DNA of 64,000 nucleotides from JBGMEA01 sp964444065 (GCA_964444065.1 CAYUFL010000003.1:1-64000); one strand, 5' to 3'; numbered from the stretch's first letter, positions 34,396 through 42,992 are shown. The notes: generated from the letters alone by a model not told the origin. Numbers and translations are program-made.

Positions 34396-34839
34396 ATGAA
34401 TCCAGTCAATGAGTTGAAATCCATCTTCGAACAAATTCGAAAAAAAATGTCTGCCATCAGCATCGGCAATATTCTCAGCAGCGGGCTGACGATGTCTCAG
34501 GCAAGCATACTGATCGAAATCGGCACCCATCGCGGGCTGTCTCTGAAGGATCTTTCTTCTCTGATCGAGCTGGATAACAGTACGGTCAGCAGATCGGTGA
34601 ATCAACTGGTGGAAAAAGGACTTGTCCTGCGTCACACCACACCGAATGACCGACGTATGGTTGAAATATTCCTGAGTGATGAGGGCAAACTGCTTTTCGA
34701 CAAAATGCGACAGACAAACGACGAACAATATGAGCAACTCATCCGGAATATCCCCGCCAAAAAGCTGAAAACTTTTATTGAAAGTGCAGCAATGTTGCTC
34801 GCGGCGCTTGAAAAATCCGAAAAAGAATCGGAACAATAA
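34396..34839 (+). CDS. MarR family regulator 3
   Basis: A 147-residue MarR protein: SLKDLSSLIELDNSTVSRSVNQLVEKGLVLRHTTPNDRRMVEIFLSDEG (about 55-103). GGGGGAAGCC precedes the ATG. It follows MarR 2 after a 115-bp gap containing a hairpin (CTCCCTGC/GCAGGGAG, about 34316-34337) and precedes an AraC-type gene by 86 bp. Third in a row of MarR regulators with no obvious structural target gene between them. Confidence 0.92.
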   Translation: MNPVNELKSIFEQIRKKMSAISIGNILSSGLTMSQASILIEIGTHRGLSLKDLSSLIELDNSTVSRSVNQLVEKGLVLRHTTPNDRRMVEIFLSDEGKLLFDKMRQTNDEQYEQLIRNIPAKKLKTFIESAAMLLAALEKSEKESEQ

Positions 34840-34925
34840 AACAAAACATCTGTGGTGCCGCACAGCAAAGAAAGTCAAGAACAATTTCGCTTGTTGCGTT
34901 ACACTGTTAACGAAAGGCGGTACCT

Positions 34926-35831
34926 ATGCTGAATTGGGAAAACGTGTTGGCGGCACAACGGATGCAGACCTATATCGAAACACATCTGAAAGAATCCATT
35001 ACCATGCATGAACTGGCGCGTGCCGCAGGATATTCTCCCTGGCACAGCGCCCGTATTTTTAAGCTGGCAACCGGGCTTGCTCCTTTCGAATACATTCGCG
35101 GTCTGCGGCTTTCACACGCCGCAAATACCCTCAAAGAACATGAGGAGCTGCGTATTATCGATGTCGCATTTGACTTTGTTTTTGATTCGCATGAAGGCTT
35201 CACCCGTGCCTTCACAAAACAATTCGGACTTACGCCTCACTGCTGGCAAAAAACAAATGCTCTCATCCGTCCCTTTCTGCCGCCGTCCGCATACGAATAT
35301 TACCGCCGCAAACAAAAAGGAGAAACGGATATGCAAAACAAAGACTGTACCGTATTTGTGCAGGTCGTGCAGCGTCCCGCACGAAAGCTGATACTGAAAA
35401 GAGGAAAAGCCGCCGCCCATTATTTCGACTATTGCGACGAAGTCGGCTGTGACATCTGGGATACCCTTTGCGCAATCAAAGACGCATTGTACGAACCGAT
35501 CGGGATGTGGCTGCCCGACACGCTTCGTCCGGAGGGCACTTCCCTGTATGCACAGGGTGTGGAAATGCCTGCGGACTACGAAGGAAGCGTTCCGGATGGA
35601 TTCGAGCTGATCACACTGCCGCCGTGCAAAATGATGATCTTTCAGGGTCCGCCATACGAAGACGCAAAGTTCGAAGGCGCGATTGAAAGTCTGTGGGACG
35701 TGATGAAACGATATGACCCGCGGCTTTACGGATTTGAATGGGCGGATGACGACGGACCGCGTTTTCAGCTGGCGCCGATGGGCTACCGCGGCTACATCGA
35801 AGCACGACCCGTTCGGGAACTGAATCAATAA
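34926..35831 (+). CDS. AraC/XylS regulator fused to a GyrI-like effector domain
   Basis: A 301-residue Rob/SoxS-like protein. Double HTH at the N-terminus (SITMHELARAAGYSPWHSARIFKLATGLAPFEYIRGLRLSHAANTLKE...DVAFDFVFDSHEGFTRAFTKQFGLTP, about 20-105), then a GyrI/Rob-type small-molecule-binding domain to the C-terminus (GMWLPDTLRPEGTSLYAQGVEMP; LPPCKMMIFQGPPYEDAKFEGAIESLWDVM). GAAAGGCGG precedes the ATG. Such proteins sense amphipathic drugs. It fits with the row of MarR genes as a multidrug or stress response control region. Confidence 0.93.
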   Translation: MLNWENVLAAQRMQTYIETHLKESITMHELARAAGYSPWHSARIFKLATGLAPFEYIRGLRLSHAANTLKEHEELRIIDVAFDFVFDSHEGFTRAFTKQFGLTPHCWQKTNALIRPFLPPSAYEYYRRKQKGETDMQNKDCTVFVQVVQRPARKLILKRGKAAAHYFDYCDEVGCDIWDTLCAIKDALYEPIGMWLPDTLRPEGTSLYAQGVEMPADYEGSVPDGFELITLPPCKMMIFQGPPYEDAKFEGAIESLWDVMKRYDPRLYGFEWADDDGPRFQLAPMGYRGYIEARPVRELNQ

Positions 35832-35837
35832 TTTTAA

Positions 35838-35870
35838 ATGCGCAACACAATAATTGTATTGCGCATTTTT
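35838..35870 (+). terminator. Terminator of the AraC-type gene
   Basis: ATGCGCAA / TTGCGCAT stem around an AT-rich loop, followed by T6. Confidence 0.85.
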
Positions 35871-35951
35871 TATGCAACCGCCGTTATCCTTCCGCTTCGT
35901 ATTCCGATTGCAACGAATTCCGCCGCAGTATAAAAAAATTGCAATTTCATA

Positions 35952-36006
35952 TTGACTTTTTTCGATATGAGAGGTATAGTGATTCATATCAAGCAATTTT
36001 GATATG
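35952..36006 (+). promoter_or_regulatory. Promoter and ArsR-type operator
   Basis: TTGACT (35952-35957), 17-bp spacer, TATAGT (35975-35980), then a perfect inverted repeat CATATCAA-6-TTGATATG (35985-36006) just before the arsR ribosome site. A related half, CGATATGAG, lies in the spacer. Typical ArsR autoregulation. Confidence 0.85.
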
Positions 36007-36016
36007 AGGTGAAGCA

Positions 36017-36322
36017 ATGGATACCAATTATACGGATTGCGCAAAAATATTTAAAGCGCTCTGCGATGAAAATCGCTTGCGCATCCTGGAAATGTTGCGC
36101 AGCGGCGAAAAATGCGCCTGCGTTTTAATTGACCGATTGGGCATCGCACAGTCGGCACTTTCCTACCATATGAAAATCCTCGTCGAGTCAGGCATTGTGC
36201 AAAGTACCCAACATGGGAAATGGACGCATTACCGCATCAGCGAGCAAGGCAGTGCCCATGCACTGCGAATACTGAGCGAATTGACTGCATCGTCCGCACC
36301 GAACTGCCACACACACGCATAA
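36017..36322 (+). CDS. arsR: ArsR family metalloregulator
   Basis: A 101-residue winged-helix repressor that releases DNA on binding arsenite/antimonite. ALCDENRLRILEMLRSGEKCACVLIDRLGIAQSALSYHMKILVESGIV covers the HTH (about 13-60), with the metal-binding CAC pair (Cys34, Cys36) at the start of the recognition helix region, as in classical ArsR. GAGGTGAAGCA precedes the ATG. First gene of an arsenic/metal permease cluster. Confidence 0.94.
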   Translation: MDTNYTDCAKIFKALCDENRLRILEMLRSGEKCACVLIDRLGIAQSALSYHMKILVESGIVQSTQHGKWTHYRISEQGSAHALRILSELTASSAPNCHTHA

Positions 36323-36404
36323 CCATCCGAACGATGGTTTTTCTTTCCCGCAACAGATCAAAATTTATTGATTTGACGACATGCCGAAATGAGGACACCC
36401 CATT

Positions 36405-37421
36405 ATGTTAGAAGTTTTAAAATCCGGCTGGGACTTTTTCCAGAATCAGATACTTGCAATGAAATGGCTGAACGTACTCATTCAGCGCGCGCTTGAAGCC
36501 CTCGGGCTGGACAGTGCCAACCGCTGGGTAGGCAGCCTGCAGTTTTTCCTGTACGATGTCATCAAGATTACCATCCTGCTTTGTTTGCTGATTTTCATGA
36601 TCAGTTATATCCAAAGCTATTTTCCGCCGGAACGCAGCAAAAAAATACTCGGACGCTTTCACGGCATCGGCGCAAACAGCATTGCGGCACTGCTCGGCAC
36701 GGTGACACCGTTTTGCTCCTGCTCGTCGATACCGCTGTTCATCGGATTCACGTCCGCAGGGCTGCCCGTCGGAGTTACCTTCTCGTTTCTGATTTCCTCC
36801 CCGATGGTGGATCTGGGTTCCCTGCTGCTGCTCATGAGCATTTTCGGCGCGAAAGTCGCAGTGATCTACGTACTCCTCGGGCTAATCATCGCGGTGCTCG
36901 GCGGAAGTCTGATAGAAAAACTGCATATGCAGAAATATGTCGAAAGCTTTATCCTGACTGCCGGCAGTGTGGACATCGAATCCCCCGATCTGACAAAGCG
37001 CGACCGTCTGACTTATGCAAAAGAACAGATGAGCGCGACGTTCAAAAAAGTATTTCCCTATATTTTGATCGGTGTCGGTATCGGCGCAGTCATCCACAAC
37101 TGGATTCCCCAAGAATGGGTTACAGCAGCGCTCGGCAGCAACAATCCGTTCGGCGTCATTTTGGCTACGCTGATCGGGGTACCGATGTACGCCGATATTT
37201 TTGGCAGTATTCCGATTGCGGAAGCACTCCTGTACAAGGGCGCGCAGCTCGGCACCGTACTTGCTTTCATGATGGCGGTCACCACACTTTCTCTGCCGTC
37301 AATGATCATGCTCAGAAAAGCAGTCAAACCAAAACTGCTGGCGCTCTTCATCGGTATCTGCACGGTGGGGATCATCATAGTCGGTTATATTTTCAACGCA
37401 ATACAGCCTTATATTATTTAG
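36405..37421 (+). CDS. Permease, ArsP/DUF318 type (organoarsenical efflux)
   Basis: A 338-residue polytopic membrane protein of PF03773. The conserved TPFCSCSSIPLFIGF motif (about 101-115) holds the cysteine pair that in ArsP binds trivalent methylarsenite. Eight or so TM segments are evident, with a cytosolic loop in the middle (SVDIESPDLTKRDRLTYAKEQM). Downstream of arsR and followed after 12 bp by the ferredoxin/DUF2703 protein. Efflux of methylated or aromatic trivalent arsenicals is the likely role; cations of other metals are an alternative. Confidence 0.88.
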   Translation: MLEVLKSGWDFFQNQILAMKWLNVLIQRALEALGLDSANRWVGSLQFFLYDVIKITILLCLLIFMISYIQSYFPPERSKKILGRFHGIGANSIAALLGTVTPFCSCSSIPLFIGFTSAGLPVGVTFSFLISSPMVDLGSLLLLMSIFGAKVAVIYVLLGLIIAVLGGSLIEKLHMQKYVESFILTAGSVDIESPDLTKRDRLTYAKEQMSATFKKVFPYILIGVGIGAVIHNWIPQEWVTAALGSNNPFGVILATLIGVPMYADIFGSIPIAEALLYKGAQLGTVLAFMMAVTTLSLPSMIMLRKAVKPKLLALFIGICTVGIIIVGYIFNAIQPYII

Positions 37422-37433
37422 GGGGAACAGATC

Positions 37434-38210
37434 ATGAGCAAAACATGGTATCCCGTCATTGACTATATGAAATGCGAAGAATGCGGCATATGCGGCAAAA
37501 AATGCACACACGGTGTCTACAACAAAGCAAAATTTCCAATCCCGGTTGTTCAGAATCCGCAGAATTGCGTGGATCACTGTCATGGGTGCGGCGGGTTGTG
37601 TCCGACGGGCGCGATCACGTACGTGGGTGACGATACGGGTTGGACTCCGCCGAACGGCGCATCCGAAAATAAAGAGAACGAATCCTCCTGCGCGTGCGGA
37701 TGTTCGGATAAAAAAACATTGTCCGGAAAAGAAATCTTAGTCGAATATCTGTATCTCGACCTTCATACATGCGATCGATGCATCGGGACGGACGAGGTTC
37801 TGGACGAAGTGATGACAATCCTTACGCCTGCTCTCACACTTGCGGGATATCAGCTTCGCTGCAGTAAAACTGAGATCGCAACAAAGGAAATTGCGGAGCA
37901 GTTTTCATTCGTATCCTCTCCTACCATCCGAATCAACGGGCAGGATATCTGCGCCAGCGTCAAAGAAAACAGCTGCGGCTGCTGTTCGGATATCAGCGGC
38001 ACCGATGTCGAGTGCCGCGTATTCGAATACGATGGTGAGCGCTACGAAGTGCCGCCGAAAGAAATGCTGGCAAGAGAAATTTTGCGGGCAGTATTTACTC
38101 CGCAGCCATTCGATCAAAGCAGCACCTATGTTTTGCCGAAAAATCTGAAACACTTTTTTGAAGGCAAACAGACCAAATCATCCCGCTCCTGTACAGACGG
38201 ATGCTGTTAA
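37434..38210 (+). CDS. Ferredoxin-like domain fused to DUF2703 thioredoxin-like domain
   Basis: A 258-residue soluble protein in two parts. N-terminal (1-65) has two 4Fe-4S-type cysteine sets: C14-x2-C17-x2-C20-x3-C24 and CVDHCHGCGGLCP. A short linker contains CACGC. C-terminal (about 95-230) is DUF2703: VEYLYLDLHTCDRCIGTD with CxxC, then SSPTIRINGQDIC. The chain ends in CTDGCC, a metal-binding-looking tail. The gene is tightly linked to the ArsP-like permease. It probably passes electrons or metal(loid) between thiols, for example reducing an arsenical before export (inference). Confidence 0.85.
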   Translation: MSKTWYPVIDYMKCEECGICGKKCTHGVYNKAKFPIPVVQNPQNCVDHCHGCGGLCPTGAITYVGDDTGWTPPNGASENKENESSCACGCSDKKTLSGKEILVEYLYLDLHTCDRCIGTDEVLDEVMTILTPALTLAGYQLRCSKTEIATKEIAEQFSFVSSPTIRINGQDICASVKENSCGCCSDISGTDVECRVFEYDGERYEVPPKEMLAREILRAVFTPQPFDQSSTYVLPKNLKHFFEGKQTKSSRSCTDGCC

Positions 38211-38390
38211 CGACATCTTATCGCATGCAGGCGCAACAAATTAATCGGTGAAAGAATCCGCCTGATTGCTTCGGTGATTCGCCAACGTGTCAGGCACAGC
38301 ACCGTATATCTTCAAAAAAACCAAACAAAGCCCGATCAATAGGGCTATCATGATTGTAAAACGATACGTATTTGAGAGGAGAAAAAACTT

Positions 38391-38732
38391 ATGGCATTAT
38401 TCGGAAAGAAAAACAAAGAGGAACAAACAAGCTGCGGATGCGGTTGCGATTGCGGCGCAGAAAAGAAAATGGGAAACGCGACGAGCGAAGCCTCCGGCGT
38501 AAAAGTACTCGGCAGCGGATGCGCAAAATGCAATCAGCTGGAAGCGGCGACGAAAGAAGCTCTGACGCAAATGGGTATGGATACAGCCATCGAGCATGTG
38601 ACCGATTTTGCGGAAATCGCGAAATACGGCGTCATGAGCACCCCCGCGCTTGTGGTTGACGGTAAAGTTGTTTCGTTCGGCAAGGTACTGAAACCCGACG
38701 AAATCGTGCAGATCCTAAAAAAAGTCAGATAA
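38391..38732 (+). CDS. Small thioredoxin-like protein (redox-active disulfide protein 2 type)
   Basis: A 113-residue protein with a Cys-rich N-terminal extension (SCGCGCDCGAEKK, about residues 14-26) followed by a 75-residue thioredoxin fold: VKVLGSGCAKCNQLEAATKEAL (CxxC active site), then YGVMSTPALVVDGKVVSFGKV with the cis-proline. It belongs to the MTH895/TM0996 small thioredoxin group. GAGGAG precedes the ATG. It usually accompanies PF03773 permeases, as here. Confidence 0.9.
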   Translation: MALFGKKNKEEQTSCGCGCDCGAEKKMGNATSEASGVKVLGSGCAKCNQLEAATKEALTQMGMDTAIEHVTDFAEIAKYGVMSTPALVVDGKVVSFGKVLKPDEIVQILKKVR

Positions 38733-38814
38733 CTGCGTAAAAAGAAACTGCATCGCCCGAACGGATGATGCAAAATGAAGCATCGGCAGTTAAGCGAAGA
38801 AAGGATATCCCATC

Positions 38815-39294
38815 ATGGATACGTACTTATTGTATGGAGCAAGCATCATACTGCTCGCAATTTCCTTTTTTAAGGATAAACAGAAAACGAAATTATCCCT
38901 GAAAAAAGCATGGAAAGCGTTTGAAAACATCCTGCCCCAGTTTCTGGTCGTCCTACTTTTGGTCGGCGTACTGCTCGCGGTACTCAATGCCGATGTCATT
39001 TCAAAAATGATCGGTTCTGATTCCGGCTGGCTTGGCGTGGCACTGGCCGCATTGGTCGGCGCCGTTACGCTGATTCCCGGGTTCGTCGCATTTCCGATGG
39101 CAGCAATGCTGTTGCAGAGCGGAGCGGGATATATGCAGATCGGCGCATTTGTTTCCGCACTGATGATGGTGGGCGTCGTGACAATGCCGGTCGAAATCAA
39201 GTATTTCGGACTGAAACTGACGATATGGAGAAACGCGCTTGCGTTTGTTTTCTCCTTCCTTGTCGCATATATCATCGGACTGGCGGTGGGCTGA
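38815..39294 (+). CDS. Split permease, first half (PF03773-like)
   Basis: A 159-residue membrane protein with four TM helices (LLYGASIILLAISFF; QFLVVLLLVGVLLAVL; ALVGAVTLIPGFVAFPMAAMLLQ; LAFVFSFLVAYIIGLAVG). It corresponds to one half of a DUF318/ArsP-type permease; the other half is the next gene. GAAAGGATATCCC precedes the ATG. The motif IPGFVAFPMA replaces the Cys-containing CSCSS of the full-length ArsP, so its substrate may differ. Confidence 0.85.
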   Translation: MDTYLLYGASIILLAISFFKDKQKTKLSLKKAWKAFENILPQFLVVLLLVGVLLAVLNADVISKMIGSDSGWLGVALAALVGAVTLIPGFVAFPMAAMLLQSGAGYMQIGAFVSALMMVGVVTMPVEIKYFGLKLTIWRNALAFVFSFLVAYIIGLAVG

Positions 39295-39295
39295 T

Positions 39296-39832
39296 ATGAA
39301 AAAAATATTGAAACGATACCGTGCATTTATCGTGACCTTGGCAGGAATGATTGTATTGCTCCTGATCAGCCCGCAGATCGGATGGCGCGCGCTCGGAAAT
39401 TCGGTCGATCAGATCAAACAGATGATGCTGGTCATTCCTCCGATCTTCATCCTGCTGGGACTGCTTGATGTCTGGGTACCAAAAGAAACGATGATCAAAT
39501 ATATGGGCGAAGGCTCCGGAATCAAGGGAATTCTGCTTGCCGTATTCATCGGTTCGGCAGCGGCGGGTCCGCTGTACGGCGCATTTCCCGTTGCCGCGGT
39601 ATTTATGAAAAAAGGCGTCAAATTCAGCAATATTCTCATTTTCATCGGCGCATGGTCAACGACGAAAATACCGATGCTGCTGTTTGAAATCGCTGCGTTG
39701 GGCACCAAATTTGCCCTCACCAGACTATTGGTCGATATCCCCGGCATTCTGATCATCGCATGGATTCTCTCCAAGCTGCTGTCAAAGCAGGAAGTGCGGC
39801 AGATCTACGAAAATGCGGAAAAGGTCGATTGA
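39296..39832 (+). CDS. Split permease, second half (PF03773-like)
   Basis: A 178-residue membrane protein, partner of the preceding gene with a one-base gap between stop and start (CTGATATG). GGTGGG upstream gives the ribosome site. TM helices: FIVTLAGMIVLLLIS, MMLVIPPIFILLGLLDV, a GSAAAGPLYGAFPVAAVFMKKG re-entrant-like motif, and VDIPGILIIAWILSKLL. Paired half-permeases of this kind are frequent beside small thioredoxins. No free cysteines at the pore motif. Confidence 0.85.
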   Translation: MKKILKRYRAFIVTLAGMIVLLLISPQIGWRALGNSVDQIKQMMLVIPPIFILLGLLDVWVPKETMIKYMGEGSGIKGILLAVFIGSAAAGPLYGAFPVAAVFMKKGVKFSNILIFIGAWSTTKIPMLLFEIAALGTKFALTRLLVDIPGILIIAWILSKLLSKQEVRQIYENAEKVD

Positions 39833-39929
39833 AAACAACCGGGAGAACAACCCGTACCTGATAATGCATAACAATAGTTTGTATACTCAATTATTGTATA
39901 TTGCATATATTATCCGTATTCCGCCCGGA

Positions 39930-39973
39930 CAGCGGCAAAGTCAGCACCCTCATTGACTTTGCCGCTGTTTTTT
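39930..39973 (+). terminator. Strong terminator closing the arsenic/permease cluster
   Basis: 13-bp stem AGCGGCAAAGTCA / TGACTTTGCCGCT with ten-base loop and T6. A second AT-rich imperfect palindrome (ATGCATAACAATA / TATTG...TTGCAT, about 39864-39910) lies just before it. Confidence 0.92.
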
Positions 39974-40029
39974 GATACGATGAACATAATATAATTTTGA
40001 AATGAAAAAAATCTGCACTGAGGCGGACG

Positions 40030-40587
40030 ATGAAACGCAAAATTACGATTAAACCTCGTTTTTGGATCTTAATCGCACTCTTGATTGCCGGCGGACTGAC
40101 CTACTTCGGCTTTCGTTTTATGGACGGACGGTTGTCCTCGTTTCGCTATTACACCCTGGAAAGCCTGCGCAGCCACATCAATGCGGAGCTGACCGATGCA
40201 GAACAGACGCTTCAGCTGACCAACTTCACAGGCGGAGATGTTACGTACGATGCAACCACCTATCAGGCATATTCCGCGCAGGCTGCGGACTGGCTGCTCG
40301 TCGCCGTCACCATTTCGCAAGACGGCAAGCAGACAGTGTCCGTGCACTTCAAAAAAACCGCTGTCACAGACGGAGATCCGACGGATGAAGCGGCACAGTT
40401 TCAGATTCTGTTCCAGAGTTTACTGCTCAGCATTGACAAAAAAGCAGACATCACAGCGTTTCAATCCCTGCAAACGTCGAATTACAATGCGGAGTACGGC
40501 ACAAGCGCGTTTACGTACCACAATTACGATTATTTTTTCATCGACACCTCGGAATCCACTGCAGTGCTGATTACAAAAAACAAATAG
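40030..40587 (+). CDS. Hypothetical membrane-anchored extracytoplasmic protein
   Basis: A 185-residue protein with basic N-terminus and one TM anchor (FWILIALLIAGGLTYFGF, about 11-28), followed by a soluble mixed alpha/beta domain facing outside (SRSHINAELTDAEQTLQLTNF without the first letter; FFIDTSESTAVLITKNK at the end). GAGGCGGACG precedes the ATG. Not recognised as a known family. Single transcription unit; REP-like arrays follow at once. Confidence 0.7.
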   Translation: MKRKITIKPRFWILIALLIAGGLTYFGFRFMDGRLSSFRYYTLESLRSHINAELTDAEQTLQLTNFTGGDVTYDATTYQAYSAQAADWLLVAVTISQDGKQTVSVHFKKTAVTDGDPTDEAAQFQILFQSLLLSIDKKADITAFQSLQTSNYNAEYGTSAFTYHNYDYFFIDTSESTAVLITKNK

Positions 40588-40626
40588 GGAGCGCATATGA
40601 TACGCGCCCCAAAAACACGCGATCTT

Positions 40627-40707
40627 ATGCCCTCCGCGAAATCCCACAACCCTATGCCCTCCGCGAAATTCCACAGCCACATGCACTCCGCGAGACCCGC
40701 ACCCGAG
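40627..40707. repeat. 27-bp tandem repeat, three units
   Basis: Units start with ATGCCCTCCGCGAAAT or ATGCACTCCGCGAGAC at 40627, 40654 and 40681; the third is diverged. It lies in the intergenic stretch 40588-41081, which contains no supported gene. Confidence 0.8.
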
Positions 40708-40838
40708 AAAATATGCTGTCCAAAAAACCACACAGACCGCATTTCATTCGGAATGCACGATACCGCGGAACCGTCCTGTCAATGAATCATTCTGTAAGGA
40801 ACGCATCTCAATCGGAACGCACGATATGCGTTCCCTGC

Positions 40839-41042
40839 CGTCCTGCCGATGTACCTTTCTGTAAAAGAACGCATGATATGCGTCCCTACCGTCCTGCCGA
40901 TGCACCTTTCTGTAAAAGAACGCATGATATGCGTCCCTACCGTCCTGTCGATGCACCTTTCTGTAAAAGAACGCACGATATGCGTTCCCTGCTGTCCTGC
41001 CGATGCACCTTTCTGTAAGGAACGCATTGCATGCGTTCCCTT
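40839..41042. repeat. 51-bp tandem repeat, four units, each carrying a REP-like palindrome
   Basis: Units start at 40839, 40890, 40941 and 40992. Each has CGTCCTGCCGATGCACC, TTTCTGTAAAAGAACGC and a hairpin centre GATATGCG. Because 51 is a multiple of three, reading frames run open through the array on both strands; this is an artefact of the repeat. Another REP-like unit (GTAAGGAACGC) starts at 40796. Confidence 0.92.
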
Positions 41043-41081
41043 CAATGCAAATATAATACACCATCCCATCGGAGAAACAAT

Positions 41082-41507
41082 ATGCACAAAACAAACCTGA
41101 TCTCCCCCTGCGGGCTGAACTGCGGCGTGTGCATCGGGCATCTTAGAGAGAAAAATATCTGCGCGGGCTGCACCGAAGACGTCGGCTACAAAGCAAAAAG
41201 CTGCTTGAGCTGTATCATCAAAAACTGCGAAAACAGACGCACATTGCAACTTTCGCAGTGCGGCTCCGCATGCCCCGATTTCCCGTGCAGACGCCTCAAA
41301 GCGCTGGCGAAACGGTATCTGGAAAATTATAAAGTCGATTTGCTTGACAATCTGAGACACATCGAAACGGACGGTTTGGACGCATTTGCCCGAGCAGATG
41401 CGCAGCACTGGATATGTCCCGTTTGCGGTGCAACCTTGTCCATGCATCGCGACGCATGTCTCAAATGCAACACCCCGTATCGCGCAGCGAAGACAGCGAA
41501 ACGCTAA
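41082..41507 (+). CDS. Cysteine-rich DUF3795-like protein
   Basis: A 141-residue protein. It opens with ISPCGLNCGVCIGHLREKNICAGC, the DUF3795 hallmark, continues with CLSCIIKNCENR and CPDFPCRRLK, and ends in a zinc-ribbon-like CPVCGATLSMHRDACLKC. Sixteen or so cysteines suggest one or more metal or iron-sulfur sites. GGAGAAACAAT precedes the ATG at 41082; the upstream extension runs through the repeat array. The function of the family is not established. No operon partner. Confidence 0.85.
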   Translation: MHKTNLISPCGLNCGVCIGHLREKNICAGCTEDVGYKAKSCLSCIIKNCENRRTLQLSQCGSACPDFPCRRLKALAKRYLENYKVDLLDNLRHIETDGLDAFARADAQHWICPVCGATLSMHRDACLKCNTPYRAAKTAKR

Positions 41508-41649
41508 AATAACGGATTATTCTTGCTTATTGAATGCAGTGGTTATATAATAATCCATAACAATTGCGGTAACATCCGCTTTCCCCTGCCGAAATTCGGC
41601 ACCGGCGGATCATTCGAAAAGGCCGCAGCAATTAGGAGGTTATCCTGAC

Positions 41650-42384
41650 ATGAGCGAAGGCAGTTCAGACAAGCCCGGGCCGCGGAGGCTCGCCGAGACC
41701 GTACAGACTGTAGGAACGGCGGGCAGCGGAATCAGACTTGGAAAAACGGTCGGATTATCAGCACTTCTTTTCATCATTGCTTTTATTTTTCTCGCCTTAG
41801 GCATTCCCTGGTTTCTTTGTCTCGGCATTCTTGTAATTGCAGGTAGTATACTTGTCCTTCAGACGATCAGTTTGAAACGGATTGCATCTGTTGATCTGAG
41901 CTCTATGAATGAGCCGATACCCGACAGCGTCCCGCTACTACCGAACGAAGAATTCGTGGATATGATTCCTGCCGTGACGGAATACGGCAAAGTACGCAGT
42001 TTCAGCATACTCGGAACAGGAACAGTGATCCGTCCCGAAAATGCGCTGCTGTTTACCAACGAAGCGGTATGGGCACTCACGGTACCGATATCGGGTGCCG
42101 ACAAAGTCGTCGCGGACACAGACATCGGCAAATATCAATGGATGTTCAATTACGAAGAAATCACAGCTCTGCTGATGGAAATGCACGCAACACTTTCTCT
42201 CGAAGAAATGCTGCGTCAATGCCGCGCGAAAAAACTGACGGCACGTTCCGAACTCTCGGATGTGCGCACCCCGTCCATGACATATGCTGTTTCTTTTTCA
42301 GACGGTGAGGGACACCGGTACGGTTATTCCATCCGCAGAAAAGAAGACTACGAGCGGGCAAAAGATTTGCTGCGTCAATCATAA
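41650..42384 (+). CDS. Hypothetical two-TM membrane protein
   Basis: A 244-residue protein. Gly/Ser-rich cytoplasmic start, two adjacent TM helices (VGLSALLFIIAFIFLAL and FLCLGILVIAGSILVL, about 34-70), then a soluble domain of about 170 residues with alternating beta strands and a helical end. AGGAGG lies ten bases before the ATG at 41650. No known family recognised. Followed by a hairpin terminator at about 42399-42427. Confidence 0.7.
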   Translation: MSEGSSDKPGPRRLAETVQTVGTAGSGIRLGKTVGLSALLFIIAFIFLALGIPWFLCLGILVIAGSILVLQTISLKRIASVDLSSMNEPIPDSVPLLPNEEFVDMIPAVTEYGKVRSFSILGTGTVIRPENALLFTNEAVWALTVPISGADKVVADTDIGKYQWMFNYEEITALLMEMHATLSLEEMLRQCRAKKLTARSELSDVRTPSMTYAVSFSDGEGHRYGYSIRRKEDYERAKDLLRQS

Positions 42385-42398
42385 AAATACAAACAAAC

Positions 42399-42427
42399 GG
42401 GCTGTCCGAACGGCAGCCTGATTTTTT
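42399..42427 (+). terminator. Terminator of the two-TM protein gene
   Basis: GGGCTG...CAGCCT stem (one G-T pair) with T7. Confidence 0.75.
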
Positions 42428-42512
42428 TATAAAAAATTTCGACATCAATCCTGCGATTCCCCTAACTACCTGTGTGAACATGCCGATAGCAAATATAGAA
42501 GGGGAAATCGAT

Positions 42513-42962
42513 ATGGCAATTTCTGTGGGCTCCATGGCAAATTACACATACAGCATGTATGAATTGCAAAACAGCGATACATACAGCAAATACGCAGTTG
42601 ACCAAAGCGACGTATCGGAAGAGTACTACAATGTTTCCGATGTGTCTACCTTGCTTGAAACGCTTGGCAATACGGACTCTGCTGATTTTTCTTCGGTCAC
42701 AAACGCAAACAGCTACGCGAAATCGCAGCTGACCCTCAGCCAACTGAACTGCTACGATACACTCAACACCGTCCTGTCCGATGCAGGCATGAGCAATGTG
42801 CTCTCCAACAATACCGATCTGAACAGTCTGTATCAGAACCTCGGCAGTTCGTCGCTGACAAAAGCGGCAATCAGCAGTTTGATTGATTCCTACGCATCCG
42901 CAGAAGACAGTTATCTAGACAGCGCTTCGGGTACATCTTCCATTTTTGACACGACAGCGTAA
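42513..42962 (+). CDS. Hypothetical Ser/Asn/Thr-rich protein
   Basis: A 149-residue soluble protein, very rich in Ser, Asn, Asp, Tyr and Leu (MAISVGSMANYTYSMYELQ; NSDTYSKYAVDQSDVSEEYY), with no signal peptide and almost no basic residues. Start at 42513 with AAGGGGAAATCG upstream. Its composition resembles export- or flagellum-associated small proteins, but nothing specific can be recognised. Monocistronic, with a terminator at 42993-43022. Confidence 0.65.
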   Translation: MAISVGSMANYTYSMYELQNSDTYSKYAVDQSDVSEEYYNVSDVSTLLETLGNTDSADFSSVTNANSYAKSQLTLSQLNCYDTLNTVLSDAGMSNVLSNNTDLNSLYQNLGSSSLTKAAISSLIDSYASAEDSYLDSASGTSSIFDTTA

Positions 42963-42992
42963 TACAAAATGAATCATAACGTCCCATCATAC

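Noticed and set aside
40839..41042. Possible CRISPR array
   Set aside because: The whole 51-bp unit repeats without unique spacers, and no cas genes are present.
40849..41100. Repeat-encoded protein frames on both strands
   Set aside because: The 51-bp unit is a multiple of three, so frames stay open without coding selection; no ribosome site.
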